NCBI GenBank assembly: GCA_963823095.1
Contig: CAWGKI010000037.1
Location: 1 to 64,000 of the forward strand
Direction of reading: 5' to 3'
Source: CAIVVT01 sp963823095
GTDB lineage: Bacteria > Acidobacteriota > Terriglobia > Bryobacterales > Bryobacteraceae
Length of the DNA: 64,000 nucleotides
The position numbers and the translations under genes are program-made. Under the pieces are notes generated by a model, which did no database searches, was not told where the DNA came from, and saw only the letters and a list, made by a program, of their open reading frames with translations. Shown here piece by piece: positions 19,851-28,556 of the stretch. Each line of letters starts with the position of its first letter. The stretch's first letter is position 1.

Positions 19851-20210
19851 ATGGCTATGACTAAGAACGCGAACTCCGAGCCCATCTGCTGCCCGCCAGC
19901 AGAACCGCTGCCGCAGACGAACCTTCAAGGTCTTGAGGGCCCGGACGCCGATGATGAACTCGCGAAACTGGCGAAGGCGATTGGCCACCCGGCTCGCGTT
20001 CGCATCCTTCGCATGCTATCTCGCAAAGAGGCTCGCGTGTGCAGTCAGATCGTTGACGAACTGCCTCTCGCCCAGTCCACTGTTTCCGAGCATCTCAGAA
20101 TCCTGAAGGATGCAGCGTTGATTCGCAGCAGCCAGGATGGGCCGCGAATCGGATATTGCATCAACTACGATACGCTTCGAAAGCTGAAGGCTCTCGTAGC
20201 GATCATCTGA
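19851..20210 (+). CDS. arsR: ArsR/SmtB-family repressor 2
   Basis: 119-residue winged-helix regulator. An adjacent cysteine pair (Cys13, Cys14 in ICCPP) near the N terminus and a third cysteine, Cys64, resemble the three-cysteine As(III) site of Corynebacterium-type ArsR rather than the CVC type of the first repressor. AQSTVSEHLRILKDA is the recognition helix. It lies 36 bp after DUF2180 and just before arsD, so it likely controls arsD-arsA-acr3. Two ArsR types in one cluster suggest two joined operons. Confidence 0.85.
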   Translation: MAMTKNANSEPICCPPAEPLPQTNLQGLEGPDADDELAKLAKAIGHPARVRILRMLSRKEARVCSQIVDELPLAQSTVSEHLRILKDAALIRSSQDGPRIGYCINYDTLRKLKALVAII

Positions 20211-20262
20211 GTATTTTTGTGTTTGCGTTATCGCCTTTCGACGAAAGGCGAAAGGATTAGAT

Positions 20263-20631
20263 ATGAACAGAATAGAAGTCTTTGATCCTCCGATGTGCTG
20301 CTCCACTGGTGTGTGCGGCCCGAGTGTCGATCCGGCGCTGGTGACATTTGCGACTGATCTCCACTGGCTGGCAAATCAGAAAATCGTTGTCGAGCGCTAC
20401 AACCTGGCTCAGCAGCCGCAGGCTTTCGCCGCGAGCGAAGTCGTCAAGACGGCTCTCAAGCAGTACGGTAACGAGTGTCTGCCTCTGATCCTGCTGAATG
20501 GTGCGGTCATCAGCAAAGGCTGCTACCCGACCCGGGACGACTTGGCGCGACTGACGGGCGTCGAGCCGGACCATTCGGGCCAGGCGCAGACCGGCACGAA
20601 ACTGCCAGTGATCAACTCGCGGTGTTGCTAG
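20263..20631 (+). CDS. arsD: ArsD arsenite metallochaperone
   Basis: 122 residues. Cys12, Cys13 and Cys18 (PPMCCSTGVCGP) match exactly the three residues of ArsD that carry As(III) to ArsA. A further vicinal Cys pair ends the protein, as in many ArsD. It precedes arsA by 11 bp. It would pass arsenite to the ArsA ATPase, raising the pump's affinity. Confidence 0.92.
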   Translation: MNRIEVFDPPMCCSTGVCGPSVDPALVTFATDLHWLANQKIVVERYNLAQQPQAFAASEVVKTALKQYGNECLPLILLNGAVISKGCYPTRDDLARLTGVEPDHSGQAQTGTKLPVINSRCC

Positions 20632-20642
20632 GAACGCTCCAA

Positions 20643-22448
20643 ATGGCGACTGAAAACATGAACGGATTCCTGGGGAATGCCACGCGCATTCTCTTCTTCA
20701 CCGGCAAAGGCGGCGTCGGCAAGACATCGCTCGCGTGTGCGGCGTCGGTGGCATTGGCGCAGCACGGCAAGAAGGTGTTGCTGGTCAGCACGGACCCGGC
20801 ATCGAATCTCGATGAGGTTCTGGGCGTCCGGCTGTCCGGTGCACCGACCGAGATTCCTGGCGCCGACGGACTGTTCGCGCTGAACATCGATCCTGAAGCA
20901 GCCGCGAAGACGTACCGGGATCGGGTGATCGGACCGTATCGCGGAGTGCTCCCCGAAGCCGCCATCAACAGCATGGAAGAGCAGCTGTCCGGGGCCTGTA
21001 CGGTTGAGATCGCCGCATTCGACGAATTCACGAAATTGCTCGGCGATGCTCATGCAACCGCGGGATTCGATCACATCATCTTCGACACGGCTCCGACAGG
21101 GCACACGCTTCGCTTGTTGAAGCTCCCGGCCGCATGGACGGGATTCATCGCCGAAAACACCACCGGCACCTCATGCCTTGGGCCACTGGCGGGACTCGAA
21201 ACTCAGAAGTCACTCTACGACTCCAGTCTGCATGCGCTGACCGACGCGTCCACGACAACACTGGTTCTGGTAAGCCGTCCTGAGCGATCCTCGCTCGCGG
21301 AAGCGAATCGATCAAGAGCGGAGCTGGCGGAAATGGGCGTGGCCAATCAGCGACTATTCTTGAACGGCATGTTTGTTGCTCAAGATCGTAGCGATGCCGC
21401 CGCGTGTGCGCTCGAAACCCGCGGCCAGGAGGCACTCGCCGGGATGCCTGCCGAGCTCGCGAAACTTCCGCGAATCGAGGTTCCGCTGCTCCCATACGCT
21501 CCGATGGGCGTGGAGAATCTGCGAAGTGTTTTCGGCGGCATATCGCCGACTCGCAAACCGCTGCACCAGGACCGATCCGACGTGATCCATTCTGGGCTTC
21601 CTCTTTCTGCCCTGATCGACGACCTGGAGAAGATGGGGCATGGTGTCGTAATGACAATGGGGAAGGGCGGCGTTGGTAAAACGACGGTCGCATCTGCCAT
21701 CGCCATCGAACTGGCCCACCGAGGGCATCTGGTCCACCTCAGCACGACGGATCCAGCGGCTCACGTCGCAGCGACGGTCGGCGTGTCCGTGCCGAACCTT
21801 TCGGTGAGCCGGATCGATCCTGCCGCCGAGACTCTCCAATACACCGAAGCCGTCCTTGCGAAGGCCGCGCCCCAACTGGACGCGCAAGGGGTCGCGTTGC
21901 TTGAGGAGGATTTGCGGTCGCCCTGTACCGAGGAAATTGCGGTATTCAGCGCGTTCGCGCGAACCGTCGCTGAAGGGGAGCACGCCTTCGTGGTTCTCGA
22001 TACGGCTCCCACCGGACACACAATCCTGTTGCTCGATGCGGCTGAGGCATACCACCGCGACGTCACGCGCACGATGAGCGATGTGCCCGAATCGGTGAGG
22101 CAACTGCTCCCGCGCCTGCGGGACCCTAACTATACCCGCGTGCTGCTAGTGACCCTGCCCGAGGCCACTCCCGTACATGAAGCGGCGCGCTTGCAGGACG
22201 ACCTCCGGCGTGCCGGCATCGAGCCCTACGCCTGGATTATCAACCAGAGCTTCGCGAGCGATGCTTTCCGTGATCCGGTGCTGGTGGAGCGCGGCTCGCG
22301 CGAAGGGCCATATGTCGCCGAAGTGCGCGATCATCTCGCAACTCGGTTTGCTCTTATCCCGTGGAAGGCCGAGGCGCCGGTGGGGCCTGATCGGCTGAGG
22401 GAATTGGCTGGCGGTTCACTGGCATTCGCGGAAGTTTTGAAAGGCTGA
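20643..22448 (+). CDS. arsA: ArsA arsenite-transporting ATPase
   Basis: 601 residues, two homologous halves. P-loops GKGGVGKT are at 21-28 and 340-347, and the DTAPTGHT signal is in both halves. The three arsenite-binding cysteines of ArsA are all kept: Cys119 (GACTVEIAAFDEF), Cys178 (TSCLGPLAGLE) and Cys428 (SPCTEEIAVFSAF). It hydrolyses ATP to drive the membrane pump. The start ATG is used because the longer frame upstream overlaps arsD in another frame. Its partner here is Acr3, 10 bp downstream, rather than ArsB; ArsA-Acr3 pairing is known in some bacteria. Confidence 0.95.
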   Translation: MATENMNGFLGNATRILFFTGKGGVGKTSLACAASVALAQHGKKVLLVSTDPASNLDEVLGVRLSGAPTEIPGADGLFALNIDPEAAAKTYRDRVIGPYRGVLPEAAINSMEEQLSGACTVEIAAFDEFTKLLGDAHATAGFDHIIFDTAPTGHTLRLLKLPAAWTGFIAENTTGTSCLGPLAGLETQKSLYDSSLHALTDASTTTLVLVSRPERSSLAEANRSRAELAEMGVANQRLFLNGMFVAQDRSDAAACALETRGQEALAGMPAELAKLPRIEVPLLPYAPMGVENLRSVFGGISPTRKPLHQDRSDVIHSGLPLSALIDDLEKMGHGVVMTMGKGGVGKTTVASAIAIELAHRGHLVHLSTTDPAAHVAATVGVSVPNLSVSRIDPAAETLQYTEAVLAKAAPQLDAQGVALLEEDLRSPCTEEIAVFSAFARTVAEGEHAFVVLDTAPTGHTILLLDAAEAYHRDVTRTMSDVPESVRQLLPRLRDPNYTRVLLVTLPEATPVHEAARLQDDLRRAGIEPYAWIINQSFASDAFRDPVLVERGSREGPYVAEVRDHLATRFALIPWKAEAPVGPDRLRELAGGSLAFAEVLKG

Positions 22449-22457
22449 CAAACAGAC

Positions 22458-23543
22458 ATGGCGAACGCAACAACTCCCAGGCTTTCATTTCTGGATCGCT
22501 ACCTCACGCTGTGGATCTTTGCCGCCATGGCGGTGGGCGTCGGAATGGGCTATCTTGTTCCCGGCGTCGTCCCCTTCATCGACCGCTTCAGCGTCGGCAC
22601 GACCTCAATACCGATCGCCATCGGGCTGATCCTCATGATGTATCCGCCTCTGGCGAAAGTGAAGTACGAGGAGATGGGGCGGGTCTTCCAGCACCGTAAA
22701 ATCCTGCTGCTCTCCCTGATTCAGAACTGGGTGGTCGGACCGGTCCTGATGTTCGCGCTTGCGGTGTTGTTCCTCCGCGATAAGCCTGAGTACATGACGG
22801 GCCTTATTCTGATCGGTCTGGCCCGCTGTATTGCGATGGTCATTGTCTGGAACGATCTGGCGCGTGGCGACCGGGAGTATGCCGCGGGCTTGGTAGCCTT
22901 CAACTCGATCTTCCAGGTCCTGTTCTTCTCGGTCTACTCATATTTCTTTCTCGCCGTGCTCCCTCGCTGGTTGGGCCTCAAAGCGGTTGAGGTGGATATC
23001 TCCATGGGCGCAATCGCAAAAAGCGTTTTCATCTATCTGGGGATTCCGTTCATCGCCGGCATGCTCACTCGTTTCGTGATGCTGAAGACCAAAGGCCGCG
23101 AGTGGTACGAGACGCGCTTCATTCCGAGGATCAGCCCGATGACGTTGATCGCCCTGTTGTTTACTATCGTCGTGATGTTCTCCCTGAAGGGCGAGATGAT
23201 CGTGCAACTGCCGTTCGACGTGGTACGCGTCGCCATCCCGCTCACCATTTACTTCGTGCTGATGTTCTTCTCGTCGTTCTGGATGAGCAAGAAGGTGGGA
23301 GCGAACTACGCCGAAGCAACGACGCTCTCATTTACCTCAGCCTCCAACAACTTTGAACTGGCGATCGCAGTGGCAATCGCGACCTTCGGTATTCACCATG
23401 GCGCGGCCTTTGCGGCCGTGATCGGGCCGCTGGTTGAAGTGCCCGTGCTGATTGGCCTGGTGAACGTTGCGCTCTGGATTAACCGCAAGTGGTTCGGCGG
23501 CGTGTTCGATAGCGTCGGCACTTGCCGGACGCAGAGAGCCTGA
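22458..23543 (+). CDS. acr3: Acr3-family arsenite efflux permease
   Basis: 361 residues, ten membrane helices, inner membrane. The helix 4 signature GLARCIAMVIVWNDLA carries the essential cysteine (Cys124), and the late helix motif TTLSFTSASNNFELAIAVAI holds the conserved Glu. It exports As(III). It follows arsA closely and is in frame throughout. Confidence 0.95.
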   Translation: MANATTPRLSFLDRYLTLWIFAAMAVGVGMGYLVPGVVPFIDRFSVGTTSIPIAIGLILMMYPPLAKVKYEEMGRVFQHRKILLLSLIQNWVVGPVLMFALAVLFLRDKPEYMTGLILIGLARCIAMVIVWNDLARGDREYAAGLVAFNSIFQVLFFSVYSYFFLAVLPRWLGLKAVEVDISMGAIAKSVFIYLGIPFIAGMLTRFVMLKTKGREWYETRFIPRISPMTLIALLFTIVVMFSLKGEMIVQLPFDVVRVAIPLTIYFVLMFFSSFWMSKKVGANYAEATTLSFTSASNNFELAIAVAIATFGIHHGAAFAAVIGPLVEVPVLIGLVNVALWINRKWFGGVFDSVGTCRTQRA

Positions 23544-23577
23544 CAGGGATTGCGTTGTTTAGTGTTCGTGTTCCTGG

Positions 23578-23934
23578 ATGACGAATATGCCGCACAAAGA
23601 ACCTGACGTCGACGTCGCCCGGTATGCGGAAATGCTCGCTGCGCTGGGCACGGAGCCGCGGCTCCGGATCATGCGTTTGCTTCTTTCCGCGCATCCGGGC
23701 GGCCTGGTGGTCGGTGACATCCAAAAAGAACTCGGCCTCAGCAGCTCGAATCTATCGCATCATCTCGAGAGACTAAAGAACGAAGAACTGGTCAAGGTCC
23801 GCCGTGACGGCACCTTCCTTTGGTACTCGGCAAACTCGGCGGCACTGAAAGAGGTTCTCGCCTTCCTCTATTCCGAGTGCTGCACCCGGAATCGAATCCT
23901 TGACTTGGATACCGTTGTTCCCATCAAGAACTAA
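23578..23934 (+). CDS. arsR: ArsR-family repressor 3
   Basis: 118 residues, winged helix, with SSSNLSHHLERLKNEELV as recognition helix. There is no cysteine in the DNA-binding region; instead a vicinal pair Cys101-Cys102 (SECCTRN) lies after the last helix. That makes a third, C-terminal type of As(III) site distinct from the other two repressors in the cluster. It probably controls the downstream pstS-arsC-arsC set. Start ATG at 23578; an ATG three codons in is also possible. Confidence 0.82.
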   Translation: MTNMPHKEPDVDVARYAEMLAALGTEPRLRIMRLLLSAHPGGLVVGDIQKELGLSSSNLSHHLERLKNEELVKVRRDGTFLWYSANSAALKEVLAFLYSECCTRNRILDLDTVVPIKN

Positions 23935-24008
23935 CCGGAAGAAGCACCAGTTTCCGGTCGCGAAAACCGTCCGACGAGTGTCTAACTGACGCGAAGGAGT
24001 CATGGGAA

Positions 24009-25040
24009 ATGCAAACGACACGACGGGCCTTTAGCTTGGCCCTGCTGCCGATTGTTTCTGGGGGCGGTGTTGGAGCCGCCACCAATGAGGACGTCCGGCT
24101 CACCAGTGCGGGCTCAACATTCATCTACCCGATGCTCGGGGTCTGGCTTCGGGAGTACACGAAGATCCATCCCGAATTCAAGCTCGCCTATGATCCCGTG
24201 GGATCGGGAAAGGGTATAGCGAGGACGCTCGTCGGGACCGTCGATTTTGGCGCTTCGGACGGCCCGATCACAGACGCTCAATTGAAGGACACTCCGAAGC
24301 GCATTTTGCATGTGCCCGTGGTGCTTGGCGCCGTCGTGCCCGCCTACTCTCTCCCCGGAGTATCGGAAGACCTGCGCTTCACTCCGGAAATCCTGGCAGG
24401 CATCTATCTCGGGAAAATCAAGCGATGGAATGATCCGGCTCTGGTTCGCGCCAACCCGAATGTGAGGCTTCCGAATCACGAGATCTCGGTTCTCTTCAGG
24501 ACCGACAGCAGCGGGACCACGTACGTCTGGACAGATTATCTTTCCAAAATCAGCGGCGAGTGGAAGGGGCGCGTAGGCGTCGGAACCAGCGTGTCTTTTC
24601 CGGTTGGTCTCGGCGCACGATTCAACGAAGGAATTGTCGCAGAGATCAAGAATCAACCGTATGCCTTCGGATACCTGCAGTCCACTTACGCGATCGAGAA
24701 TCACGTTCAATACGGCAGCGTTGAGAATTCCATTGGCAAGTTTGTCAAAGCGGAAACCGGGACGATCACGGCGGCCGCCGCGGCCACCGCAACCGAAATG
24801 CCGAAGGACTTCCGCGTATCGATTACAAACTCGAAGGACGAGGATGCGTATCCGATCTCGAGTTTTACCTGGCTCCTGGTGCCCGAGAAGATTGAAGACC
24901 CCGCAAAGAGAAAGGCGATCGCGCAGTTCCTGAGGTGGGTCTTGACCGAAGGACAGAAGTTCGCTGCGGCCAAGCACTATGCACCCTTGCCGGGCGATGT
25001 GGCCCAGCATGTGTTGCAAGCGGTTGCGGCCATTCACTAG
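24009..25040 (+). CDS. pstS: PstS-type phosphate-binding protein
   Basis: 343 residues with a twin-arginine-like signal (TTRRAFSLALLP). The phosphate-loop pattern of PstS is present: TSAGSTFIYPMLGVWLREY, DPVGSGKGI, FGASDGPIT and FRTDSSGTTYVWTDYL. It is periplasmic. No pstC, pstA or pstB is nearby, so it would act with a permease encoded elsewhere. Orphan PstS genes inside ars clusters are thought to raise phosphate selectivity against arsenate; here that is inference. It is followed 40 bp later by arsC. Confidence 0.85.
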   Translation: MQTTRRAFSLALLPIVSGGGVGAATNEDVRLTSAGSTFIYPMLGVWLREYTKIHPEFKLAYDPVGSGKGIARTLVGTVDFGASDGPITDAQLKDTPKRILHVPVVLGAVVPAYSLPGVSEDLRFTPEILAGIYLGKIKRWNDPALVRANPNVRLPNHEISVLFRTDSSGTTYVWTDYLSKISGEWKGRVGVGTSVSFPVGLGARFNEGIVAEIKNQPYAFGYLQSTYAIENHVQYGSVENSIGKFVKAETGTITAAAAATATEMPKDFRVSITNSKDEDAYPISSFTWLLVPEKIEDPAKRKAIAQFLRWVLTEGQKFAAAKHYAPLPGDVAQHVLQAVAAIH

Positions 25041-25079
25041 CACTCGAGGCAGAAACTACAGGTTCAGTAAGGATCACCA

Positions 25080-25511
25080 ATGAAACAGAAACGTGTACTT
25101 GTTCTTTGCACCGGCAACTCGGCCCGGAGCCAGATGGGGGAGGGGTTGTTTCGATCTGAAGGCGGCGGAGGATTCGAGGTCTTCAGCGCTGGCACCAAGC
25201 CGAGTTCGGTGCGGCCCGAAGCAATTGCCGTTATGAAAGAGATCGGTATCGACATTTCGGGCCACCGCTCGAAGTCGGTCGATGAGTTCTCGGGCCAGTC
25301 GTTCGACTACGTTGTGACCGTCTGCGATAACGCGCGAGACAGCTGCCCGGTGTTTCCGGCCGGCACTGAGCGGATTCATTGGAGCTTCGAAGACCCCGCG
25401 GCGGTCCAGGGCAGCGAACAGGAGCGTCTGGCGGCGTTCCGTCGCATTCGAGACCAGATCCACGAACGGGTGAAAACGTTCTTCCAGGATCAGACGAAAA
25501 CAGCCAGCTAA
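25080..25511 (+). CDS. arsC: Thioredoxin-coupled arsenate reductase, copy 1
   Basis: 143 residues of the low-molecular-weight phosphatase fold. Cys10 in the P-loop CTGNSARSQ and Cys82 and Cys89 (TVCDNARDSC) stand exactly where the Staphylococcus pI258 enzyme has its catalytic triad of cysteines. It reduces arsenate to arsenite with electrons from thioredoxin. The stop shares a base with the start of the next arsC (TAATG). Confidence 0.93.
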   Translation: MKQKRVLVLCTGNSARSQMGEGLFRSEGGGGFEVFSAGTKPSSVRPEAIAVMKEIGIDISGHRSKSVDEFSGQSFDYVVTVCDNARDSCPVFPAGTERIHWSFEDPAAVQGSEQERLAAFRRIRDQIHERVKTFFQDQTKTAS

Positions 25512-25963
25512 TGGACCATGCCGAGGGGACGACCGTGAGCAAACAGCGAGTGTTGATCGTCTGTACGGGTAACTCCGCTCGGAGCCAGATGGCGGAAGGA
25601 CTTCTCCGTCATGAGGCTGGAGACCGCTTTGACGTCTTCTCGGCCGGAACGGAGCCCGGCCAACTGCGACCAGAAGCAGTCGCCGTGATGAAGGAGATTG
25701 GTATCGATATCTCTAACCATCGCTCCAAGCCGGTCGAAGAATTCGCCGGCCAGAGTTTCGACTACGTCATTACGGTTTGTGACAGAGCAAAGGAGAAATG
25801 TCCTTCGTTTCCAGGCGATGGGCTTCGCCTCCACTGGCCTTTTGATGATCCGGCATCGGTCCACGAGCCCGAGAATGCCCGCGTTGAAGCTTTTCGGCGG
25901 ATTCGGGATCGCATCCACGCAAGGCTGATGGTGTTCCTCGGCGAAGGTGCCTACGGAGGATGA
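25511..25963 (+). CDS. arsC: Thioredoxin-coupled arsenate reductase, copy 2
   Basis: 150 residues from ATG 25511, closely similar to the preceding gene along its whole length. A GTG at 25535 would give catalytic cysteines at 10, 82 and 89, the same numbering as copy 1, and may be the true start; the ATG is favoured by its overlap with the previous stop. P-loop CTGNSARSQMAEG, second pair CDRAKEKC. A tandem duplication that has since diverged, mainly in the acidic C-terminal half. Confidence 0.9.
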   Translation: MDHAEGTTVSKQRVLIVCTGNSARSQMAEGLLRHEAGDRFDVFSAGTEPGQLRPEAVAVMKEIGIDISNHRSKPVEEFAGQSFDYVITVCDRAKEKCPSFPGDGLRLHWPFDDPASVHEPENARVEAFRRIRDRIHARLMVFLGEGAYGG

Positions 25964-25984
25964 TTCGAGGCAATGCGCGTCGAA

Positions 25985-26293
25985 TCAGTAGTCGGTGAGA
26001 CTTGGAGTGCACGGGCGGCAGCACGACTTCTCCCGTAGTCCTCCATACGCCTCAGCATCGGCGAGCATGATCTCTCGTACCAACAAGGCAACCTCGACGA
26101 GATCGTAATGCGCCCTTACCATGTGCAGGTCGTAGACGTGACGCAGGAGCGTAGGGTCGCGCGGTCCCCCCGCAGCGGCAAGGTCAGCGCCAGGCCGCCT
26201 CGTCAAGGCCACGAACTTCTCAGCGATGGTGTCGATGCGCGCCACGCTGGGGATCGTTGTGACTTCTGGTGAAGAATGGATCCAGCACTTCAC
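25985..26293 (-). pseudogene. AbiEii/AbiGii-like nucleotidyltransferase, C-terminal fragment
   Basis: 102 residues resembling the C-terminal helical part of the AbiEii/AbiGii toxin family (IAEKFVALTRR, DPTLLRHVYDLHMV, IMLADAEAYGGLRE). The nucleotidyltransferase core with its GS and DxD motifs is absent, so this is a remnant. It points the opposite way to the ars genes and begins a zone of broken defence genes. Confidence 0.5.
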
Positions 26294-26392
26294 ATCGGAT
26301 TGATCGCGACAGCTGCCAGCGGTTACGTGACTTCAACCAACTTGTTCTTCATCACGGCCCTCGACCGCCTGTTTTACACCCTACGAAAGCGA

Positions 26393-26602
26393 TTAGCCTA
26401 GCTGGCGGCGCATATAAGCCATTGAAAACACAAGGGCCGGCCAATCGCTTTTGCGCCAAGGACCTTGTTCCGGCGCATAACTCTGGTCCCCTGGGAACCA
26501 TCTGCGGCCTCTCTTCAACCCGGTCAGTCTGATTCTGCCCTTCAGTTCCTGAAGCAACTTCTGTACCTGGTCTCGGGCAAGCCTCGGTAAGACCTGCTCC
26601 AA
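26393..26602 (-). pseudogene. Winged-helix C-terminal fragment
   Basis: About 70 residues; VLPRLARDQVQKLLQELKG followed by RIRLTGLKRGRRWFPG looks like a C-terminal winged helix of the sort closing AlbA/Schlafen-type or ATPase proteins. Nothing upstream continues it. Parent gene not identified. Confidence 0.3.
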
Positions 26603-26643
26603 GTCGCGGAATTCGCTACTGGCCTCTTGGTCTCATCGTCACG

Positions 26644-26757
26644 ATGATGTTGTGGCTGATTGTCGTGATCTTGTTGCTACTGATGATGACGATCGTGATG
26701 CCGAACAGCCGGATGAGCTATGACCGCGCAAATGCCAGCAGCGGTCCGAAGTCGTGA
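26644..26757 (+). CDS. Possible small membrane peptide
   Basis: A 37-residue frame: one hydrophobic helix (LWLIVVILLLLMMTIVM) then a short polar tail NSRMSYDRANASSGPKS. Two ATGs in tandem start it and no good ribosome site is seen. It could be a small membrane protein or chance, in a region of gene debris. Confidence 0.22.
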   Translation: MMLWLIVVILLLLMMTIVMPNSRMSYDRANASSGPKS

Positions 26758-26758
26758 C

Positions 26759-27308
26759 TTATCGGCGGCCTGCAGGGCCGCGATATAGCGCTGCCGCACA
26801 ATCGCCGGCATCCTGCAGATTGGCGCTTCCCCATGAAAACCGCTCTCCCCCGAGTCGCATCACCAGCAGGTCCGCCATGAGGCGGGCGTGCCGGCCGTTG
26901 CCGTTCGGGAAGGGATGAATCTGCACCAGCCGGTGATGGAAGCGCACCGCGATCTCGTCGGGCGGATAAGTCTTGTATTCGATCCAGGCCTTCGTGTCAT
27001 CAAGCAATTGGCGCACGGCGACGGGAATCTCGTAGAAGGCAATCCCGAGATTGCGTTCGCTCAGTCCGGAACTTGCCCGCCCACCGCCAGACCTCCCCGA
27101 GCATCCGCCGGTGCAGATCCTTCACGAATTTCTCACTGAGCGGATCGCGCTGGCGGTTGAGCGCCCAGTCCTGCGCGCGCGCGATGTTTTCCTGCTCGGC
27201 TTCGTTCAGCTCGCGCCGATAGGCGATATGCGCGGGGATGAGATCGCGCATTTCCTCCGGCGTCAGCGGGGTCGCGGCATCGTCCGGCTGATCGAAAAGG
27301 TTGCTCAC
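26759..27308 (-). pseudogene. Mobile mystery protein B (Fic/Doc family), frameshifted
   Basis: Starts at GTG 27308 (MSNLFDQPDDAATPLTPEEM) and carries the usual N-terminal half through WRWAGKFR. One base then breaks the frame near 27040. The correct continuation is in another frame: LSERNLGIAFYEIPVAVRQL, then the Fic motif HPFPNGNGRHAR. Fic enzymes transfer AMP to protein hydroxyls; this family travels with protein A as a mobile pair of toxin-antitoxin type. The start follows the stop of protein A by 3 bp. A single indel repairs it. Confidence 0.75.
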
Positions 27309-27311
27309 GGC

Positions 27312-27770
27312 CTAATCCCAGAACAGCCGCGGATTCGTCTCGCGCACGATTTCATCGAGCCGCGCTTCGCGTACTTTCGCTGTTCACTTTCTGATCCTCC
27401 AGCAGCATCGAGTGCTCCACCGGCCCCCGGCGCCGCCGCGCAAACGCGCGCGCTCTGTCGCGCACCGTCGTTTCCAGCGGTTTGTTGGGCACGAGCGCAT
27501 AGACAAGAGTGCAGTCGAGTGCTTCCGCCGCGCGCCGCAGGGTTGCCAGCTCGATCGTGCCCTTTGCTTCGGACTGTTCGAGCGCGACTAGGGAAGGTTG
27601 CTTGATGCCCAGCCGTTTCGCCAGCTGCGCCGTCGACATGCCGAGCGCTTCGCGGACGAGCCTTGATCCAGCCGCGCACAGGCGTGGTATAGCGCTTTGC
27701 CGGCCCGAGTTCCCTGAAGCGTTCATCGAGTTGCGAGCGGGACGTGAGCGGCAAGTCTGGCTTTATTCAT
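27312..27770 (-). pseudogene. Mobile mystery protein A (HTH antitoxin-like), frameshifted
   Basis: Pieces in three frames: N terminus from ATG 27770 (MNKARLAAHVPLATR), then QLDERFRELGPAKRYTTPVRGW, then an HTH domain (ALGMSTAQLAKRLGIKQPSL), and the end RLFWD at 27312. The intact protein would be about 150 residues with a Xre-type HTH, acting as repressor and probable antitoxin for the Fic partner. At least three indels are needed. Two inverted 16-bp sites flank its promoter. Confidence 0.7.
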
Positions 27771-27850
27771 AGGTCATGGCCTATCGGTTAATAGTATTTA
27801 AATAGACTCTAGCTTATCGAGCTGCATCGTGTCAATAGGCCATGACCTAT
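27769..27850. promoter_or_regulatory. Paired operators of the mobile mystery operon
   Basis: ATAGGTCATGGCCTAT at 27769-27784 and its exact reverse complement ATAGGCCATGACCTAT at 27835-27850 lie 66 bp apart. Each is nearly palindromic itself. The AT-rich promoter between them (TATTTAAATA region) serves the leftward gene. The layout suggests a looped or cooperative repressor. The first site overlaps the start codon. Confidence 0.65.
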
Positions 27851-28268
27851 CGCTAGACGGTTTGCCGTGGAGCCGGAGAGACCATAACCCGCTGTAAACA
27901 GAGGGCATTCTAAAGCGGCATGCCCGGTTTTTGATAATACGCCACGGTGCGGAGCCGCGATTGGCGCAGCGGCCTTTCCCACTGATCATCCGGCCCGCAA
28001 GCGTCACCTCGATTGTCATTCGGTCGGCGATGGCCGGAGAAGCCCTTACTGAAGCGACTTTCTCTTCACCGAGCCGCGCGAGCCTCGCAAGTATCTGATG
28101 CCGGATAATTTGCACGGTTCAGCGGATCTACGGACTAAGAGGGAATACATTGGCTTTTCTCAACGTTGGCAAGTCCGCCGACGCAGATTCAAGAGCCGGA
28201 CGAAGACTCCGATTATGTGGCGCTCATCCGCGGCTCTTGGCAACCCGCAGTCCAGAAGCATCGCTGCT
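27851..28268. other. Gap between antitoxin operator and RHH gene
   Basis: No supported gene. The last 50 bp are the start of similarity to the other module copy. Confidence 0.4.
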
Positions 28269-28556
28269 CTATATGCGTCCATCCTTTTCAAGTTGGAACA
28301 GTTTGTCCGTGAGGCTCTGAACGATCAACGCGGTCCGAGTGATGCCGAACCGCTTGGCAGCAAGGGTGAGCCGGTCGGCAATCGCTGCGTCGAGGCGAAT
28401 CATGATTGCCGTCTTCTCGCCTCTGCGCCCCGTCGCTGATGCAGGCACTGCCGACCTCATGAGATGGCTGGCATGTCCCAAGAGAGCATCCTCCTGAGGA
28501 GATATCATTTCGCTTACTTTGGGTACTGTTCTGATAGCCATATGCTGCCTTTTCAT
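28269..28556 (-). CDS. Ribbon-helix-helix ParG-like protein, copy 2
   Basis: 95 residues; the N-terminal half is flexible and polar. The C-terminal RHH fold reads TAIMIRLDAAIADRLTLAAK, followed by RFGITRTALIVQSLTDKL. It is the likely centromere-binding and autoregulatory partner of ParA. ATG overlaps the parA stop (ATGA). Intact here, broken in copy 1. Confidence 0.75.
   Translation of the reverse strand: MKRQHMAIRTVPKVSEMISPQEDALLGHASHLMRSAVPASATGRRGEKTAIMIRLDAAIADRLTLAAKRFGITRTALIVQSLTDKLFQLEKDGRI

Noticed and set aside
21354..22103. Leftward frames opposite arsA
   Set aside because: Shadows of a firmly identified gene on the other strand.
27798..28115. Leftward 105-residue frame near the antitoxin operators
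   Set aside because: Runs through the operator site and has no family pattern.
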